From: Panax quinquefolius
Taxonomy: Eukaryota; Streptophyta; Magnoliopsida; Apiales; Araliaceae
Length of the DNA: 64,000 nt
Reading direction: 5' to 3'
Assembly: GCA_020205615.1 (NCBI GenBank)
Contig: CM035153.1
Location: 100,399,735-100,463,734 of the forward strand
Shown: positions 36,512-49,700 of the stretch, in pieces
How the letters are laid out: each line of letters starts with the position of its first letter
Position numbering within the stretch: the stretch's first letter is position 1
Translations under genes and position numbers: made by a program
The notes under the pieces: generated by a model
The model's database searches: none
What the model was told of the DNA's origin: nothing
Seen by the model: the letters and a program-made list of their open reading frames with translations, nothing else

Positions 36512-37711
36512 ATGGATTTGCGTCATGCTATAAATGAGTTTAATATCAGTGGTGGAGATATATGCTTAGCAGATAGTGCAACGACGCATACCATTCTCAG
36601 ACATAAGCAATATTTTTTAAATCTAAAAATGATAAAAGCTAAAGTGAAAATAATATCAAGTTCAGCAGACTTGATTGAAGGCTCTGGAAGAGCCAATATA
36701 ATGCTTCCTAGTGGAACAAAATTTATTATTGATAATGCTTTGTTTTCCACTAAATCAAGGAGGAATCTGCTAAGTTTTAAAGATATACGACTTGACGGGT
36801 ACCATATTGAGACAGTCAATGACAATGGTATAAAATATCTTTACATCGTATCAAATGTCTCTACTGGAAAACAAATATTGGAAAAATTACCCGTTTTATC
36901 TTCAGATTTGTACTACATAAGTATTAGTACAATTGAAGTCAATGCAATAATGAACCAGAAGTTCAATGAACCAAATAATTTTATTATTTGGCATGACTGG
37001 TTGGGCCATCCTGGATCAATAATAATGTGAAGAATTATTGAGAATTCACATGGCTATCCATTAAAGAACCAGAAGATTCTTCAATTTAAGGAATTCTCGT
37101 GTGCTGCTTATTCTCAAGGCAAATTAGTCATTAGACCGTCACCAGCTAAAGTTGGGATTGAATTCCCAAGGTTTCTAGAACGTATTCAAGGAGATATTTG
37201 TGGGCCTATTCACCAACCAAGTGGACCATTTAGATATTTTATAGTTTTAATAGATGCATCTACAAGATGGTCACACGTGTGTTTATTATCAACTCCCAAC
37301 CTAGCATTTGTAAGATTACTTGCTCAAATTATTAGATTACGAGCATAATTTCCAGATCATACAATCAAGACTATTCGTTTTGACAATGCTGGTGAATTCA
37401 CATCCCAAACATTTAATGATTATTGCATGTCACTTGGGATAAACAATAAACATCTTGTTGCCCATATTCATACTCAGAATGGTCTTGTTGAATCATTTAT
37501 TAAACGTCTTCAGTTAATTGCAAGACCATTGCTCATGAGAACAAAACTTCCTGTCTCTATTTGGGGGCACGCTATTTTACACGCAACGACACTTATTCGC
37601 ATTAGGCCAACATCATATCACAAATTCTCCCCATTACAATTAGTTTTTGGTCATGAGCCCAATATTTCCCATCTAAGAATATTTGGTTATGCAGTATATG
37701 TTCCAATTTAA
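36512..37711 (+). pseudogene. Copia protease and integrase of element C
   Basis: 36512-37030 gives the protease site LADSATTHTI (about residues 19-28), NLLSFKDI, and the pre-integrase zinc-binding start WHDWLGHPG. A TGA at 37028 and TAA near 37347 break the frame. Integrase motifs follow in order: GDICGPI with the first Asp, VLIDASTRWS, RFDNAGEF with the second Asp, NGLVES with the catalytic Glu, and RPTSYHKFSPLQLVFG. The TAA at 37709 ends the last open piece. Gene order protease-integrase-RT defines this as Ty1/copia. Confidence 0.9.
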
Positions 37712-38419
37712 TCACCACAACGTACAAAGATGGGTCCTCAAAGGAGGCTAGAAATATATATTGGGTTTGAGTCCCCATCGATAATTAAATATCTTGAACC
37801 CTTAACAGGTGATTTATTTACAGCATGATTTTTTGACTGTCATTTTGATGAGACTATGTTCACAGCATTAGGGGGAGAAATTAAACAGCTGGATAAAGAT
37901 ATTACATGGAATGCATTGTTATTATTGAATTTTGATCCTTGTACAAAACAATGTGAACAAGAAGTTCAAAAGATACTTCGTTTGCAAGATATAGCAAATT
38001 AGCTACCGAATGCATTCACTGACTCAAAAGAAGTAACCAAATCTCATATACCAGCTATAAATGCTCTAGCTCGAATTAAAGTCCCAATAGAACAATCCAC
38101 AAAAATAATAGCAAATGAGTCTAAGGCACGCCGGAAGCGTGGTAGACCAATCGGTTCAAAAGACAAAAATCCTCTGAAAAGAAAAGAAGTAAATAAATAA
38201 GTTAACATTATTGAGGAAGAAAATATTCATAAGGATATAGACATAACTAATCATAAAACCCTAGAAGAGGTTCAGGTCCTTGAAAACAATAAAAATGAGG
38301 AGATCTCGATAAGTTATGTCTCTACAAAGAAAAGATGGAACCGAAGTGAGATAGTTGTTGACAACATTTTTTCATATAATACATCGCTTGATATCATTAA
38401 TGAAAACGAGGATTTTGAG
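37712..38419 (+). pseudogene. Integrase C-terminal and linker remnant of element C
   Basis: The same frame as the integrase continues past stops: KMGPQRR, YIGFESPSIIKYLEPLTGD and CHFDETMF are conserved copia integrase C-terminal motifs. Then follows a Lys-rich linker (RRKRGRPIGSKDKN, about 38130-38165) leading to RT. Stops occur at about 37826, 38000 and 38200. Confidence 0.75.
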
Positions 38420-40024
38420 CCTAATTTCGTCGAAGAATGTAGACGTAGAAATGATTGGCCAAAATGGCAATCAAGACAGAAATAAATTCACTTACAAAAC
38501 GTGAAGTTTTTGGACCTGTAGTCCAAACACCTGAATAAATAAAGCTAGTTGGATAAAATTGGGTATTTATGCGAAAAAGAAATGAGAAAAATGAAATCGT
38601 AAGATATAAGGCACGACTTGTGGCACAAGGTTCACAAAGACCTGGCATTGATTACAATAAAGCATATTCTCCTGTGGTAGATGCAATTACATTGCGGTAT
38701 CTTATTAGCCTGACAACTCATGAAAAACTAGATATATGTCTAATGGATGTTGTTACAGCCTATTTATATGGGTCAATTGATAATGATGTTTATATGAAAA
38801 TCCCTGGAGGATTTAAAATACCTGCAACATATAATTCAAATCCTCGGGAAATTTACTCAATCAAGTTGCAAAGGTTCATATATGGGTTAAAGCAATCAGG
38901 ACTAATGTGGTATAATCGTCTTAGTGAATATTTGTTGAAGGAAGTGTATAATAATAACCCTATATGCATATGTGTTTTTATAAAGAAGTCAGAATATGGT
39001 TTTTCTATTATTCACGTGTATGTTGATGATTTAAATATTATTGAAACTCATGAAGAGATACCAAAGACAATGAATTATTTAAAGATAGAACTTGAGATGA
39101 AAGATTTGGGAAAAATAAAATTGTCTCGGCCTGCAGATCGAGTATTTAGCAGATGGAATTCTCATTCATCAATCAACTTACACAGAGAAGGTACTTAAAA
39201 GATTTTATATGGATAAAGCACATCAATTGAGTACCCCAATGGTTGTTCGATCACTTGATGTAAAAAAGGACCCTTTTAGACCTCGTGAAGATAATGAAGA
39301 ATTACTTTGCCCTGAAGTACCATACCTTAGTGCAATTGGTGCGCTAATGTATCTTGCTAATAATACACGACCTGATATAACATTCTCTGTGAATTTGCTA
39401 GCAAGATATAGTTCTTCTCCTACCTGGAGACATTGGAATGGAATTAAACATATTTTTCGTTATCTACGAGGAACTATGGATATGGGTTTATTTTATTCAA
39501 ATAATGATAGTCATGAATTATTTGGATATGCTTATGCATGATATTTATCTGATCCACATAAAGGTCGATCTCAAACAGATGATGTCTTTATGTGTAGTGA
39601 TACTGCTATATCATGGAGATCTACAAAGCAAACATTAGTTGTCACTTCATCTAATCATGCTGAAATACTTGCAATCCATGAAGCAAGTCGAGAATGTGTG
39701 TGACTGAGATCACTGTCTCAACATATTCGTGAAACATGCGATTTATCCTCCAGCAAAGGAACTCCAACCATTCTGTATGAAGACAATGCTGCATGTATAG
39801 CTCAATTAAAAGAAGGATACATCAAAGGAGATAGAACAAAGCACATCTCACCGAAATTATTTTTCACACATGACCTTGATAAGTGTTGTGATATTGATGT
39901 TCAACAAATTCGATCAAAAGATAATCTAACAGATTTGTTCACCAAAGCATTACCAACTACAACGTTTGAAAGATTGAGGCGCAATATTGGAATACGACGG
40001 TTGAATAACTTAAGGATACATTAA
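38420..40024 (+). pseudogene. Copia reverse transcriptase and RNase H of element C
   Basis: 38569-39198 has KARLVAQGSQRPGIDY, the catalytic Asp context MDVVTAYLYG and the YVDD box (IHVYVDDLNII). A frameshift near 39120 moves to 39209-39541 (YLSAIGALMYLANNTRPDI, RYLRGT). RNase H follows in broken frames: SDPHKGRSQT, WRSTKQTLVVTSS, HAEILAIHEAS, LYEDNAACI, and the end HISPKLFF and LFTKALP. The stop at 40022-40024 is the natural one. Stops before 38569 interrupt the RT start. Confidence 0.9.
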
Positions 40025-40149
40025 TGAGGGGGGCTAATACGTGATTCACTCTTTTTTTCTTAACCAATGTTTTTGTTTCCATTGGATTTTTCTTGGTAAG
40101 GTTTTTAATAAGGCAGCTTTCAATGCGTATTGCTGCACAATAGACATCC

Positions 40150-40158
40150 AAGGGGGAG
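40150..40158 (+). other. Polypurine tract of element C
   Basis: AAGGGGGAG immediately before TGTTATAA, a typical copia arrangement. Confidence 0.85.
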
Positions 40159-40431
40159 TGTTATAAAATTATAATATATATGGATGTCTAGATTCATTCC
40201 ACCCATCTTTAATTGTAATGATTCTTGATCTTTTGAAACTTCCATGTCCCTTAAGTTTTGAAACTCATGACATTTGAGTTTTGAAACCTCCAAGTATTAA
40301 TGTTCATGTACCTATAAATTGTAGCATTGTAAAGAGAATGAATGATATACAAATATACTATAACTTATATGATATGAGAATGCTCTTTTTTCTCTGTTGA
40401 TTGTTCTTAATATTAGTATTCTTTTATAATA
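40159..40431 (+). repeat. 3' LTR of copia element C (273 bp)
   Basis: TGTTATAAAATTATAATAT to TTTTATAATA. The last 95 bp match the truncated 5' LTR at 19482-19576. The next bases GATGT (40432-40436) would be one target-site copy; its partner is lost with the 5' LTR start. Confidence 0.85.
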
Positions 40432-41155
40432 GATGTGACATATTTGAGAGTGAAATTTATCTCACTCATGTGAGATGATCCTTGTGAACATATCAAATTT
40501 CACTTATAAAAATATCAACTCTTTTCATTTATTTATTTTGTAATTAAATATTAATTTATTTATTTTATAACCAAAATACTAGACCGAAGAAAATTTAAAA
40601 ACGATAATTTTACAACAATCTTTTATCAAGTAAAATAGCTTTCATCTCATATAAATTTTAACTATTAAAATATAACATTTTTATATTAAATTCTGAATTT
40701 TATTATTTATTTTGTTAGACTTCAAATTTGCATTAAAATATTTTGTAACATTAATGTATTTCTTAAATTTATTTACAAAAACACCCGCAACAAGAATTCT
40801 CAACCTTGTGCTTTTTGGTGCAAAAAATAGGATGTAGGTATCTCATTGTGCTTACAAAAACCACACAAAATACAAAGAAAGTAGAAACCCCACCGCACCT
40901 ATTTCAACCTTTGTGTTTGATACACTTTATTTGAAATCTTTCTCACAAACAAGTCTAACCATAATTTGTTGGAACACTTTAAAATCAAAGACACTAATGG
41001 AAAAGGCTGAAGTATAATTGCATTTGCAGTTCTTTAGCATCATTTATGTATTCTTCGTATAACATTCATCTATACTGTAAACAAGAGAAAAACATGAAAT
41101 ACAACAAATAAATCTGCAATTTGCAGAAAACAGCGAAAAACCTAAGGTTCTTATC
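40432..41155 (-). other. Boundary between the transposon nest and the cellular gene; probable 3' UTR
   Basis: No ORF or repeat recognised in about 720 bp. The part nearest the gene should be its 3' UTR: on the minus strand an AATAAA lies at 40931-40926, about 225 bp after the stop codon. Confidence 0.5.
40926..40931 (-). terminator. Candidate polyadenylation signal of the CCCH gene
   Basis: AATAAA on the minus strand (TTTATT on plus), 225 bp downstream of the stop. Plant signals are degenerate, so this is only the most canonical candidate. Confidence 0.4.
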
Positions 41156-43138
41156 TCAAATGCTACAATTCGACTCCACGGAGATGTAGCTTCCAGTTCT
41201 CTCGGCTATGCTGTCAACAGCTGGAGAAGATTCTGTTGTCGGAATTTTGTACATTATACGGATAGGTTGAGTCAGCTCATCAAGATCAGCAACTTGTACA
41301 ACGGAAGGATTTCTGTCACACATGGTTATTTGCTCGCTTGATGAGGGCTCGATAGTTTCTCCAGCTTCTTCGTCGCTAATATCTAAACTGATGTAATCGC
41401 TGAACTTTCCTTCTTGGCAGAAAATGTCTTCATCCTTCTTCAAATGAAGCTTCTCAGGCACTGCAGTTCTGGACTCGATGGCGTCAACATGCCTAGAGCC
41501 GAAATACCGATCCTGAGCATTCTTCTGTTCCCTTGAAGATTTCCTTTTTGGTCCCTTGCTTCGTTTTTTAGGGTGGTGAAGCTTGCATTTGGAACCTTGG
41601 GGACAGATTCCTGTTGCTTCAAATATGGGGCAGACATAGGTGTGCTTCTTTCGACACTGCAAGTTTAGAGATATAATCCGTTTCGCAAGTTTCAGGATTT
41701 GTTGTGCAGATGTGATGTGTGGATGGATAAAGATAGTCAAAAACAAGTGGAAGGTCAAATGTGAGGTTTTGAATGAATAGAAACAGTTGATAACTAACGC
41801 AAAACTAACACATGCAAGAGAACGGGTCTATTGTAGTTTACAATGCCAGCTTCTTTCAGCATTAGGACAAAAGTCGCAGTAATACTAATTAAATAAGAAT
41901 AATCAACATTTAATCAAAGAAAATCATAATTTCATACCAAGAAAAAATATTTAAATGAGATGAATGAAAAAAAAATGTGGGTGTGGTAGGGAGAGAATAA
42001 TGCACACAGCCTAGTCATTATCAAAATGCAAGTACTGTACATGTATTAAAAGCTTCTTTTCTGGAGATGTAATGCTTTATTTGGTACAAGGGAGGGGAAG
42101 ATGGCAGGGAAGCAGAGGTGCCAAGGGAAAAGGTAACTTTCCATTACTTTTTTGGATAAACACAAAGGATAAGGGGAAGCTTTAGTAGCTAAGCACACAA
42201 AAGGAAAAAAGAGCCTATTCTTTTGTGATTCATATTATATCCTAAAAATTGGTAAGACTTCGATATGAATATTATGTTAAATAACATTATAAAAGCCGTA
42301 TATATTCAAATTACTATAAAAACTTTAAAGGAGAGTTGTTTTCTTCCTCTTTCTTGTCCACTTGCAGACTTTCTTGTCCACTTGCAGAGGAAAAAGTTTT
42401 TGTGAGCCTGGAGAGGGAGGTGAGGGAGGTACCCCTCCACTTTTACTTCTTCCCCTTCCTTTTCCTGCTTAACAAATGCAATGTAAATGAAGTTATATAA
42501 AATAGAACTTCGAAACCGAGATCCAGTAATACCTCATTTCCATCAGCACAATAGCCCTTGAGAAAACCTTCACACATAGAGGCATTTGCATTCACATTTA
42601 CATGTCTATAAGGACAATTTTCGTTGGAGCATAATCCTGCAACCAAAAAGAAAAGTAGTTTGAAATTTTTGCATTTCTACGTTCAGTCGAACAAATGCAC
42701 TAAACAAAACCCACCCTGCAGATAATAAGAGCAATCCTGCATCCTCTCTGGAATGACCTGCGTGAAGAAATACAATCCAGCTACAATGAAAAATATTAAG
42801 ATAAACAAACAATGCAGGCATAGCTTGACAAGCACATTAACTTGCGATGGCCAAATAACCAATACACCTTATGGGTTAATTCGCAATTGGGATTGGAGCA
42901 TGAACCATTCAAAAATTTTGTGCAGACTGCAATTTTAGCAGAATCGTGGATATATGGACATTTTCCATCAATCTTGTTGCATTTCCCAAACCTAGTAAAA
43001 AACTGACAGTACTTGCTCTTTCTTGCCAATCGTAATCTAGCAGTATGCAAACTCCACCGAACTTTCTCACTTGCCAAGGTGCGAGTTCGTTTCTTTGGAT
43101 CCCTTATCAGCTGGTTACCATTGCCAATCCGCACATAT
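41156..43138 (-). CDS. C3H7: Exons 7-10 of the CCCH gene (zinc-finger region)
   Basis: Exon 7 43138-42868 codes fingers 1 and 2 (YCQFFTRFGKC, CTKFLNGSC). Exon 8, only 43 nt (42757-42715), and exon 9 (42636-42533) share finger 3 (CSYYLQGLC); exon 9 and the start of exon 10 share finger 4 (CEGFLKGYC...CRKKH). Exon 10 (41656-41156) completes finger 5 (CPIFEATGIC), then a basic KKRSKGPKRK stretch and a 120-residue acidic tail ending at TGA 41158-41156. Fingers that straddle introns support the exon model, because neither half makes sense alone. Confidence 0.9.
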
Positions 43139-44080
43139 CTGCAAATTGTTGAATACATTTTATAACCCATTTATACCAGAGTAATGATTTGAAAATTATA
43201 GCAAGGCTTTTCTTCTCCTAAATCATCTGTCTTTACATAATTTATTTCAAAACCCATACTGGTGATGATAAATTTTACTATATAAATTGAGATTTGATAA
43301 TCATAAGACAGATCTACATAATGTCTACATACTCATTGTTGCCAATTAGTAATCTCCGTGGGACGTAAGACTTTGTGACATTCTTTTCAGATTCGAGAAT
43401 GGACGAGCTCGATGCTTCCTCCTCTGCATACAACATGGAGGAAAGTTACAAAAGGCAAAATTGCATACTAGAGAAATGGTCTTTTCACTAATGCTACAGG
43501 ATAATACATGAAGCCAATTATACTGAGTAAGCATGGAAACTATGGTCATACACCATCTTATTAGAGCATTTCCTGATCAATATAATTCACCCTAGATAAG
43601 TAACTATTATACAAACATGGTTTCTCTTGGTGATGTAGACTGAGTTAAAGGTAAAATTATATCTTTTATTCTTGTTATTGTTGGTTTTACCAAAATTAAT
43701 TCAAACCAAGCAACAAGATTGACCATTTACCAATCAAAAAATCAACCTCGATCAACTTGCACCTGCCTAACTAATATCTTATAACTCAATTATCTCTATC
43801 AATCATACACTAGCTCTGACAAACTGAACTTGTACCATTTCTTTGAGTACTTTTAAAAATATTTACATCCTAAATAAATTTAAACGTTATAGCTTCAACT
43901 ATATTAATAACTTATAATATATATATATATATATGTATATTCTACAAATATAACCCCTACACATCTTAAAATTTGTACCACAATGAGACAAATAAAACTG
44001 AACAGAGGGAGTACTTTTTAAGAGAACAACTTAGTTGAATGGTGAAAATATGCAATATTTAACAGTTGGAATAGATGTAG

Positions 44081-44129
<49 letters not shown>

Positions 44130-46745
44130 AAAAGGCGTCTATGGGCAAGGTGAGGCATGGCACACCTCTGGGGCCTTGTCTTGGCCAAGGCAAGGCGCAT
44201 TCAAAAACGCACGCCTTTTGCCTAGGCCGGGTTGCAAGGCACAATTAAGGAGCGTCTTATTGAAGTCTTCTAAAACAAAGACCCAGGTAATATTTTTTTC
44301 ATCTTCTTTTCTTCACCTCTTTCTTCTTCCCCTCCCCTCTTTCTTCATCTTTCTTTCTTCCTTTTTTCCTTCATCTCTTTTCTTTTCTTCCCCGGCTTTT
44401 TCTTCTTTTTTTTTAAATTTTTTATTCTCCCTCTGTTTTTTCTTTCCCCTTTATTCTTCTATATTTCCTCTTTCTTGTTATTTCCATTCTTTCCTCTCCT
44501 CTTTTTCTTCCTAAGGTTTTTTTCTTTCTTCTGTTTTTTGTGTGTTCACGCCATATATTATCAATTTTTGTCATAACATACTTTATTGCTACAAATACGA
44601 TATCATACATATGGTTTTTTGAGGTTATGCACCTAATTTCTATGAGGAACTCCCCTAGCCTCCTCGCTCTGCACCTAAGCTCTACCCTTGGTTGCGCCTA
44701 CGAAAATGTGTTTATGGCATATTGTGAGTGTCTGTGTGTGAAAGAGAGAGAGAGAGAGAGAGAGAGGGATAAATTAAGCGCAAGAAAATTATATGAAAGC
44801 CAAAGTATTTGATACAGAATTAAGTATTCGTTGTAGAATTATTAGAAACAAAAAACTAAAAAATCAATTATAACATTCTAACAAGGATTCGGGTTCGAGA
44901 ATTTGGGCACGCCATACGAGGATTCAAATGCTCAGCATATCTTAGAAATGGGTATTCGAGGATTCGGTGCATATTTAAATATGAAATAATTTGTTTATAT
45001 ACATATAAATATAAATTCATATACTTATATTCGTATACACATAAATAAAACTTTAATGCCAGTAAGATTAATTCATGACAAAATGTAAAATCTATCAAGA
45101 AAAACAAATTTCTAGTAGATAAATACTATCTAGTAATTTAGGAAATATATAGTATTTCTAAATAAAAATATTATATTAATTAGTATAGTGTATTTTTAGT
45201 TATTTTTTAGGGAAAAAAATACAGAAAAATGCCTGATCCTGTCGAATCTAGAAGATTCCACAAATCAGATTCCCTGATTTTTCAACCTAGTGAAGAATCC
45301 TAATTCTTAGAAAACAGTACATCAAAATCTTAAGAAATAACTAGTGCAACAGCTGGCTAGTCTCTCCTATCAATGCAGAATTCAAACTCATAGAAAAAGA
45401 ACTCATGAATTTAGCAGTAATTGATATTGAATATCCAAAAGAATTGATATTCAAGATTAAATACTGATACTTTACAAACCAAAGCATAATTAAAGAGTCT
45501 GAAGAGGACAACAAGTTATATATCTAGTATGGATAAATCATATCAGAATGAAAGAAATCAAGTGTGGGCCACCTGAAATCCTCTGAAGTGTCCTCCTCGT
45601 AGGATCCATTTTGTATCGAACAGAGCCAATACGAAATACTCGCTCTCCTGTAAATTCAGAAGGTCAACATTTTACACTAACAGGAAATCTCATTACAAAA
45701 TCCTCTTTAAAAGAACACACATTGAAGGTGAATTAGAATGAATATACCAATCATATTATTAAAATATCTATCAAATAAACAGAAAATTTATCTGCCACAC
45801 CAGGATTCTTCATTAACCTACCTGGGCGCAGCTTACTACTATGAACTGACTTACTGGAAAAATGATTCCTACTCTTTGTCCCTAAAACAGCACAAGGAGC
45901 ATTGGTTCGTTCTCTTTTTTTCTTCTGCACTGCTGCAACTGCCAGTGTAGCTTCCTATAAAGGCACTAACACAGTTATTGGACAACATAGCCAAGCTCTT
46001 CTGACTTGCAAATTGCAATCAATCATTATCTTAGAACCCTAAAAAAAAAAAAAGGATGTCTGTGAGTACGAGTGCTAACGAACCTCATTAGCTCTTTTAG
46101 AGTTCTTTTCAATGGATTTTGACCACTTCAGGCTAGACCCCCCAACACTTAATAACTTTGATATCCGAAGAGAGAATCCACGTTTTGACCTAGTGTAAAT
46201 TGTATCTCTCTTTCTTGTAAGCAGAAGTTTTCGACTAAAAATAAAAAACAGAGCCAAATTATTTTATAAAGCAAACAAATAGACATTATAAATTCTGAAG
46301 CCACCAAATGAAAGATAAGAAATGCACCAAATACTGATATACCTGATTAAAGATAAGGAATTGTTATTGGAACTATAAACTGGATCATGGATTGAACTTT
46401 GCCAATATGTTGCTCTCTTCCACGGGAACAGGTGTGATCGTTCCTTCTGAAGTTGTAATGAAATAGCATCTTTCTTTGGTGACTGTGTATTACTCAGCCT
46501 CCACACCAATGAAAATTTTGAAGGTTTATGCATCTTTGTTATAGCTGTAAAAAATTAGAGAAACTAAGTTTTGTTTGCCTGTTTTCCATTAACCCAAATG
46601 TTTTTGACTCGAAGCAGTTTAGTTTATGACATGTAAGATAAAAGGCCTAACTGGGAAATGTAATGAACTTGCAAATGGCACAATTCTGCTAAAGTGCAGC
46701 TGCAGAATTAGACAATCTTTTCGCATACTGCTTATATATATTTAT

Positions 46746-46785
<40 letters not shown>

Positions 46786-49700
46786 ACACTCACAAGTAAA
46801 GAGAGAGAAGGATGAAAAAGTCTTGTACATTGAGGACTCAAACATAAATCCAAATACCATTGTAGTTGTCAAAGTCAAAGAAAGAAAGTAGTTATACAAC
46901 AACTTATAAGCTCATAATGTTGTCATCTGGACAAGTTGGAAGAAGCAGACAGAGATAGGAGATAAATTCATTACAAGCTCGATACAATATCAGTAAGGCA
47001 CAAGCCATATATGGCGACTGCATATCAAAAGTATGATTTTAACCCACAAGACATCATATGATCATAATGACAACTCCCCCCCCTCCTCCAACACCCCCCC
47101 AAAAAAAAAAAAAAAAAAAAAACAAAAACAAACAAAACCAAGATGGTAATAGGGAGGCAAAAACAAGGAAGCAGTGTAAAATTAATGCATATCAAGGTTG
47201 CCAGTTTGTCCAGAACGCACCTTTACCAAACTGTCGTTTGCTTAAACTTCTGCTTGCAATAACCCTGGAAATCCTTTGTGCTTCTGAGCTTAAAGTGCTG
47301 TCAGGAAGGACGACTCTTGGCATGGTATGACTTTCCATTGATGCTCTAATAAGTTGATTTTTCCTCCTCTTATAGTAGCTATCAGATGATGATGCTTGGG
47401 TCTTATCTACATCCTGACCAGAAATATCATTAACATTTGAAGTCGCAATCAACTGATTTGATTTTCGCTTCACATATGTTATCTTCTTCACTAAATTTCC
47501 GTCATCTAGTACCCTTTGGCTTCCTAAATCATTGATCAGACCAATTTGATATTCAAAAGTTCCAGAAGACTTTGGAGCATCCTCAGAAATCTTCGGGATA
47601 TCTACATTTGTGGTAAGTTCCAAAGGAACTGATGTTGTTTCGGAACAACCATCTGACGGAGTATTTTCCAGTATTGAAGGAGGTGTAAAATCGCCTGCGA
47701 GTGTGGTTGCGCGATCTAATGATTTAATGATGTGCGGCAGGGGTGGTGTTTTAGGCATCTTAGAAGGAGCAGCTGATCCTCCAGTTCTCAAATAACTAGC
47801 TGAACTGTCAATACCAACCCTACTTTCAGATTCTGAACTCTTCTTGATTTCATCTCTACCCCTTGTTCTCGACCAACTAGCTGAACCATCGGTAAATTTC
47901 TTATTTTCAGATCCTGAACTCTTCTTGATGTCATATCTAGCAGAAGGATTCAATTGATACACAGAAGAACTTGAAGCATGGGAAACATGAGGAAATGCTG
48001 AGACTGGAGCAGATTTTCTTACAAGACTGTTACCTTTACGAATATAAGAAGAGCCCTGCACCTTTCCAACTTTTCTTGGTGATAGCCTTTGTGCACGAAC
48101 AGGGTTCGGAATCGTTTTCTTCACTGGCACAGAAGCAATGGGGCTATCTGTTCGATGCCAAGTTCGGGATTTTGCATTGTGGTTTGAAGGGATTGCCCTT
48201 TTTGAGGTGTTAAGTTGTTGTACAAATGAAGGGCCCGTAAAAACTCTAGGGACTGCTGAAGTCGGTTGTTTTCTTGTCAGGTTTAAATCCATCTTAACAG
48301 GATTCAAACTCTGAATTGACTTACGGGTATCCTGAGATGGAGATGATGCACTTTTGGTGTTGACTGAGAGATCATCTACCAATGCTTGATCTGATTTCAC
48401 TCTAACTTTGAAGTTATCCAAAGATGAGTTGGGTGCTAATGAAGAACCACCTTCAGACACAGTCTTCTCATCAAGGGAAAAAACTTTCCTTTTCTTGTTA
48501 TACATAGGAGATGCGCCATTTGAATCACCATTATTACCACCTTTAACTAGAGGCCCAACCTCATAGGAAGCTTCAATTATTCTGCTCCCATGCACAACGC
48601 TGTCCCCATCTTTACAAGATTGAGAGGTATCATGTAAATTCCCAGCAACACAACTGTCTTCTTTCAATTCTGCAGGAACAAGATCCTTGACAGAACAACT
48701 TAATGTTGTATTTTCATCAAGTGCAGAGCTAACCACATCCAAATGTGTATCACATGTGCTTGGGCTAGACAAATCTAATTGCATGTCCCCAACATTTCTC
48801 TTCCTCTTAGCCTTAGGAGTGTAGTCCTTTCCAGAACAAACTTCAGCATAGTCTCTTGTGAGAAACTCAGCCTTTTGATATTCTTCGATGACAGTATTCT
48901 CATGTATCATAGTGGCCCCATCCAGACATGCCTGATTGCTGGTATCATCTAGAATACATGTGTTAGAAATAATTTCATTCCCTTGGCAATTGGTAAAACC
49001 ACTGTTAGAACTTGAGGGGGAACTAGGAGAATAGTAGGAGCTATTTGCCTTCATGGTAACCTCATGAATTGTGGTTTCCTCTGCCTTTGACAAATCAAGA
49101 TTACCATGGCCTCCAACACAGTTATCAGCAGCATTCAGATAAGTTTCTTCATTGCCGCTGTCTAGCAAATTAGTGGCCTCATTTTCAGAAGACTCTTTGG
49201 GGGCAGCATCCATCAAGTCAATATTGTAAACAGTTATATTTTCTTGCCATTTGAATCCAAATACAGAATCTGAAGTATTATGGGCATCCTGGACAGCCAT
49301 ACATAAATCTACTTGTCCCTCATGAATTTTATTTTCTTGTGGAGTAGACACGCTAGCATTAGCATTGCCTATTCCCACAACCATACCTTCTGAAGAACCT
49401 TCAATACCATTCTCATGCAATATGGATTTCCCATTCTGACTAGACTGTTGGCTAACTTCATCCACCCTGCCAATGCCAGAAACTGTAGATCCATCTTGAA
49501 ATTCTGCTTGAACCATGTCCGAATTTGAAATAAACGTATTAACTGATCCACACGCATTTTCAGTACCCTCATCAATTTCGGTTTCCAGGGGGCTCAGTGA
49601 ATCCAAGAGATGAGTCGAACTGTTCCTATTGAAATCAAGTAAGAGCGAACTCCTAGAATTAATATCAGAATTATCCACCTCTGAAGCTATAGCTGCTGGA

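Larger units (their letters stand above)
19482..40431 (+). mobile_element. Ty1/copia element C, interrupted by element G
   Basis: Copia gene order (gag, protease, integrase, RT, RNase H) on the plus strand: a truncated 5' LTR (19482-19576), gag part 1 (20145-20786), then 15.2 kb of element G, gag part 2 (35965-36320), protease-integrase (36512-37711), RT-RNase H (38420-40024), purine tract and 3' LTR (40159-40431). Without G it would be about 5.8 kb. The last 90 bp of the two LTRs match with few differences. All ORFs are broken. Confidence 0.9.

Noticed and set aside
43990..44012. Possible Stowaway end (ACAGAGGGAGTAC) in intron 5
   Set aside because: No inverted partner with TA duplication found nearby; a single short match is not enough.
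44035..44514. 159-aa open frame on plus, Ser/Phe/Leu-rich
   Set aside because: It is a translation of (TA)n and a pyrimidine tract inside intron 5, antisense to the gene.
47971..48213. 80-aa and other plus-strand frames within 47200-51200
   Set aside because: Shadows of the long minus-strand exon, without recognisable protein content.
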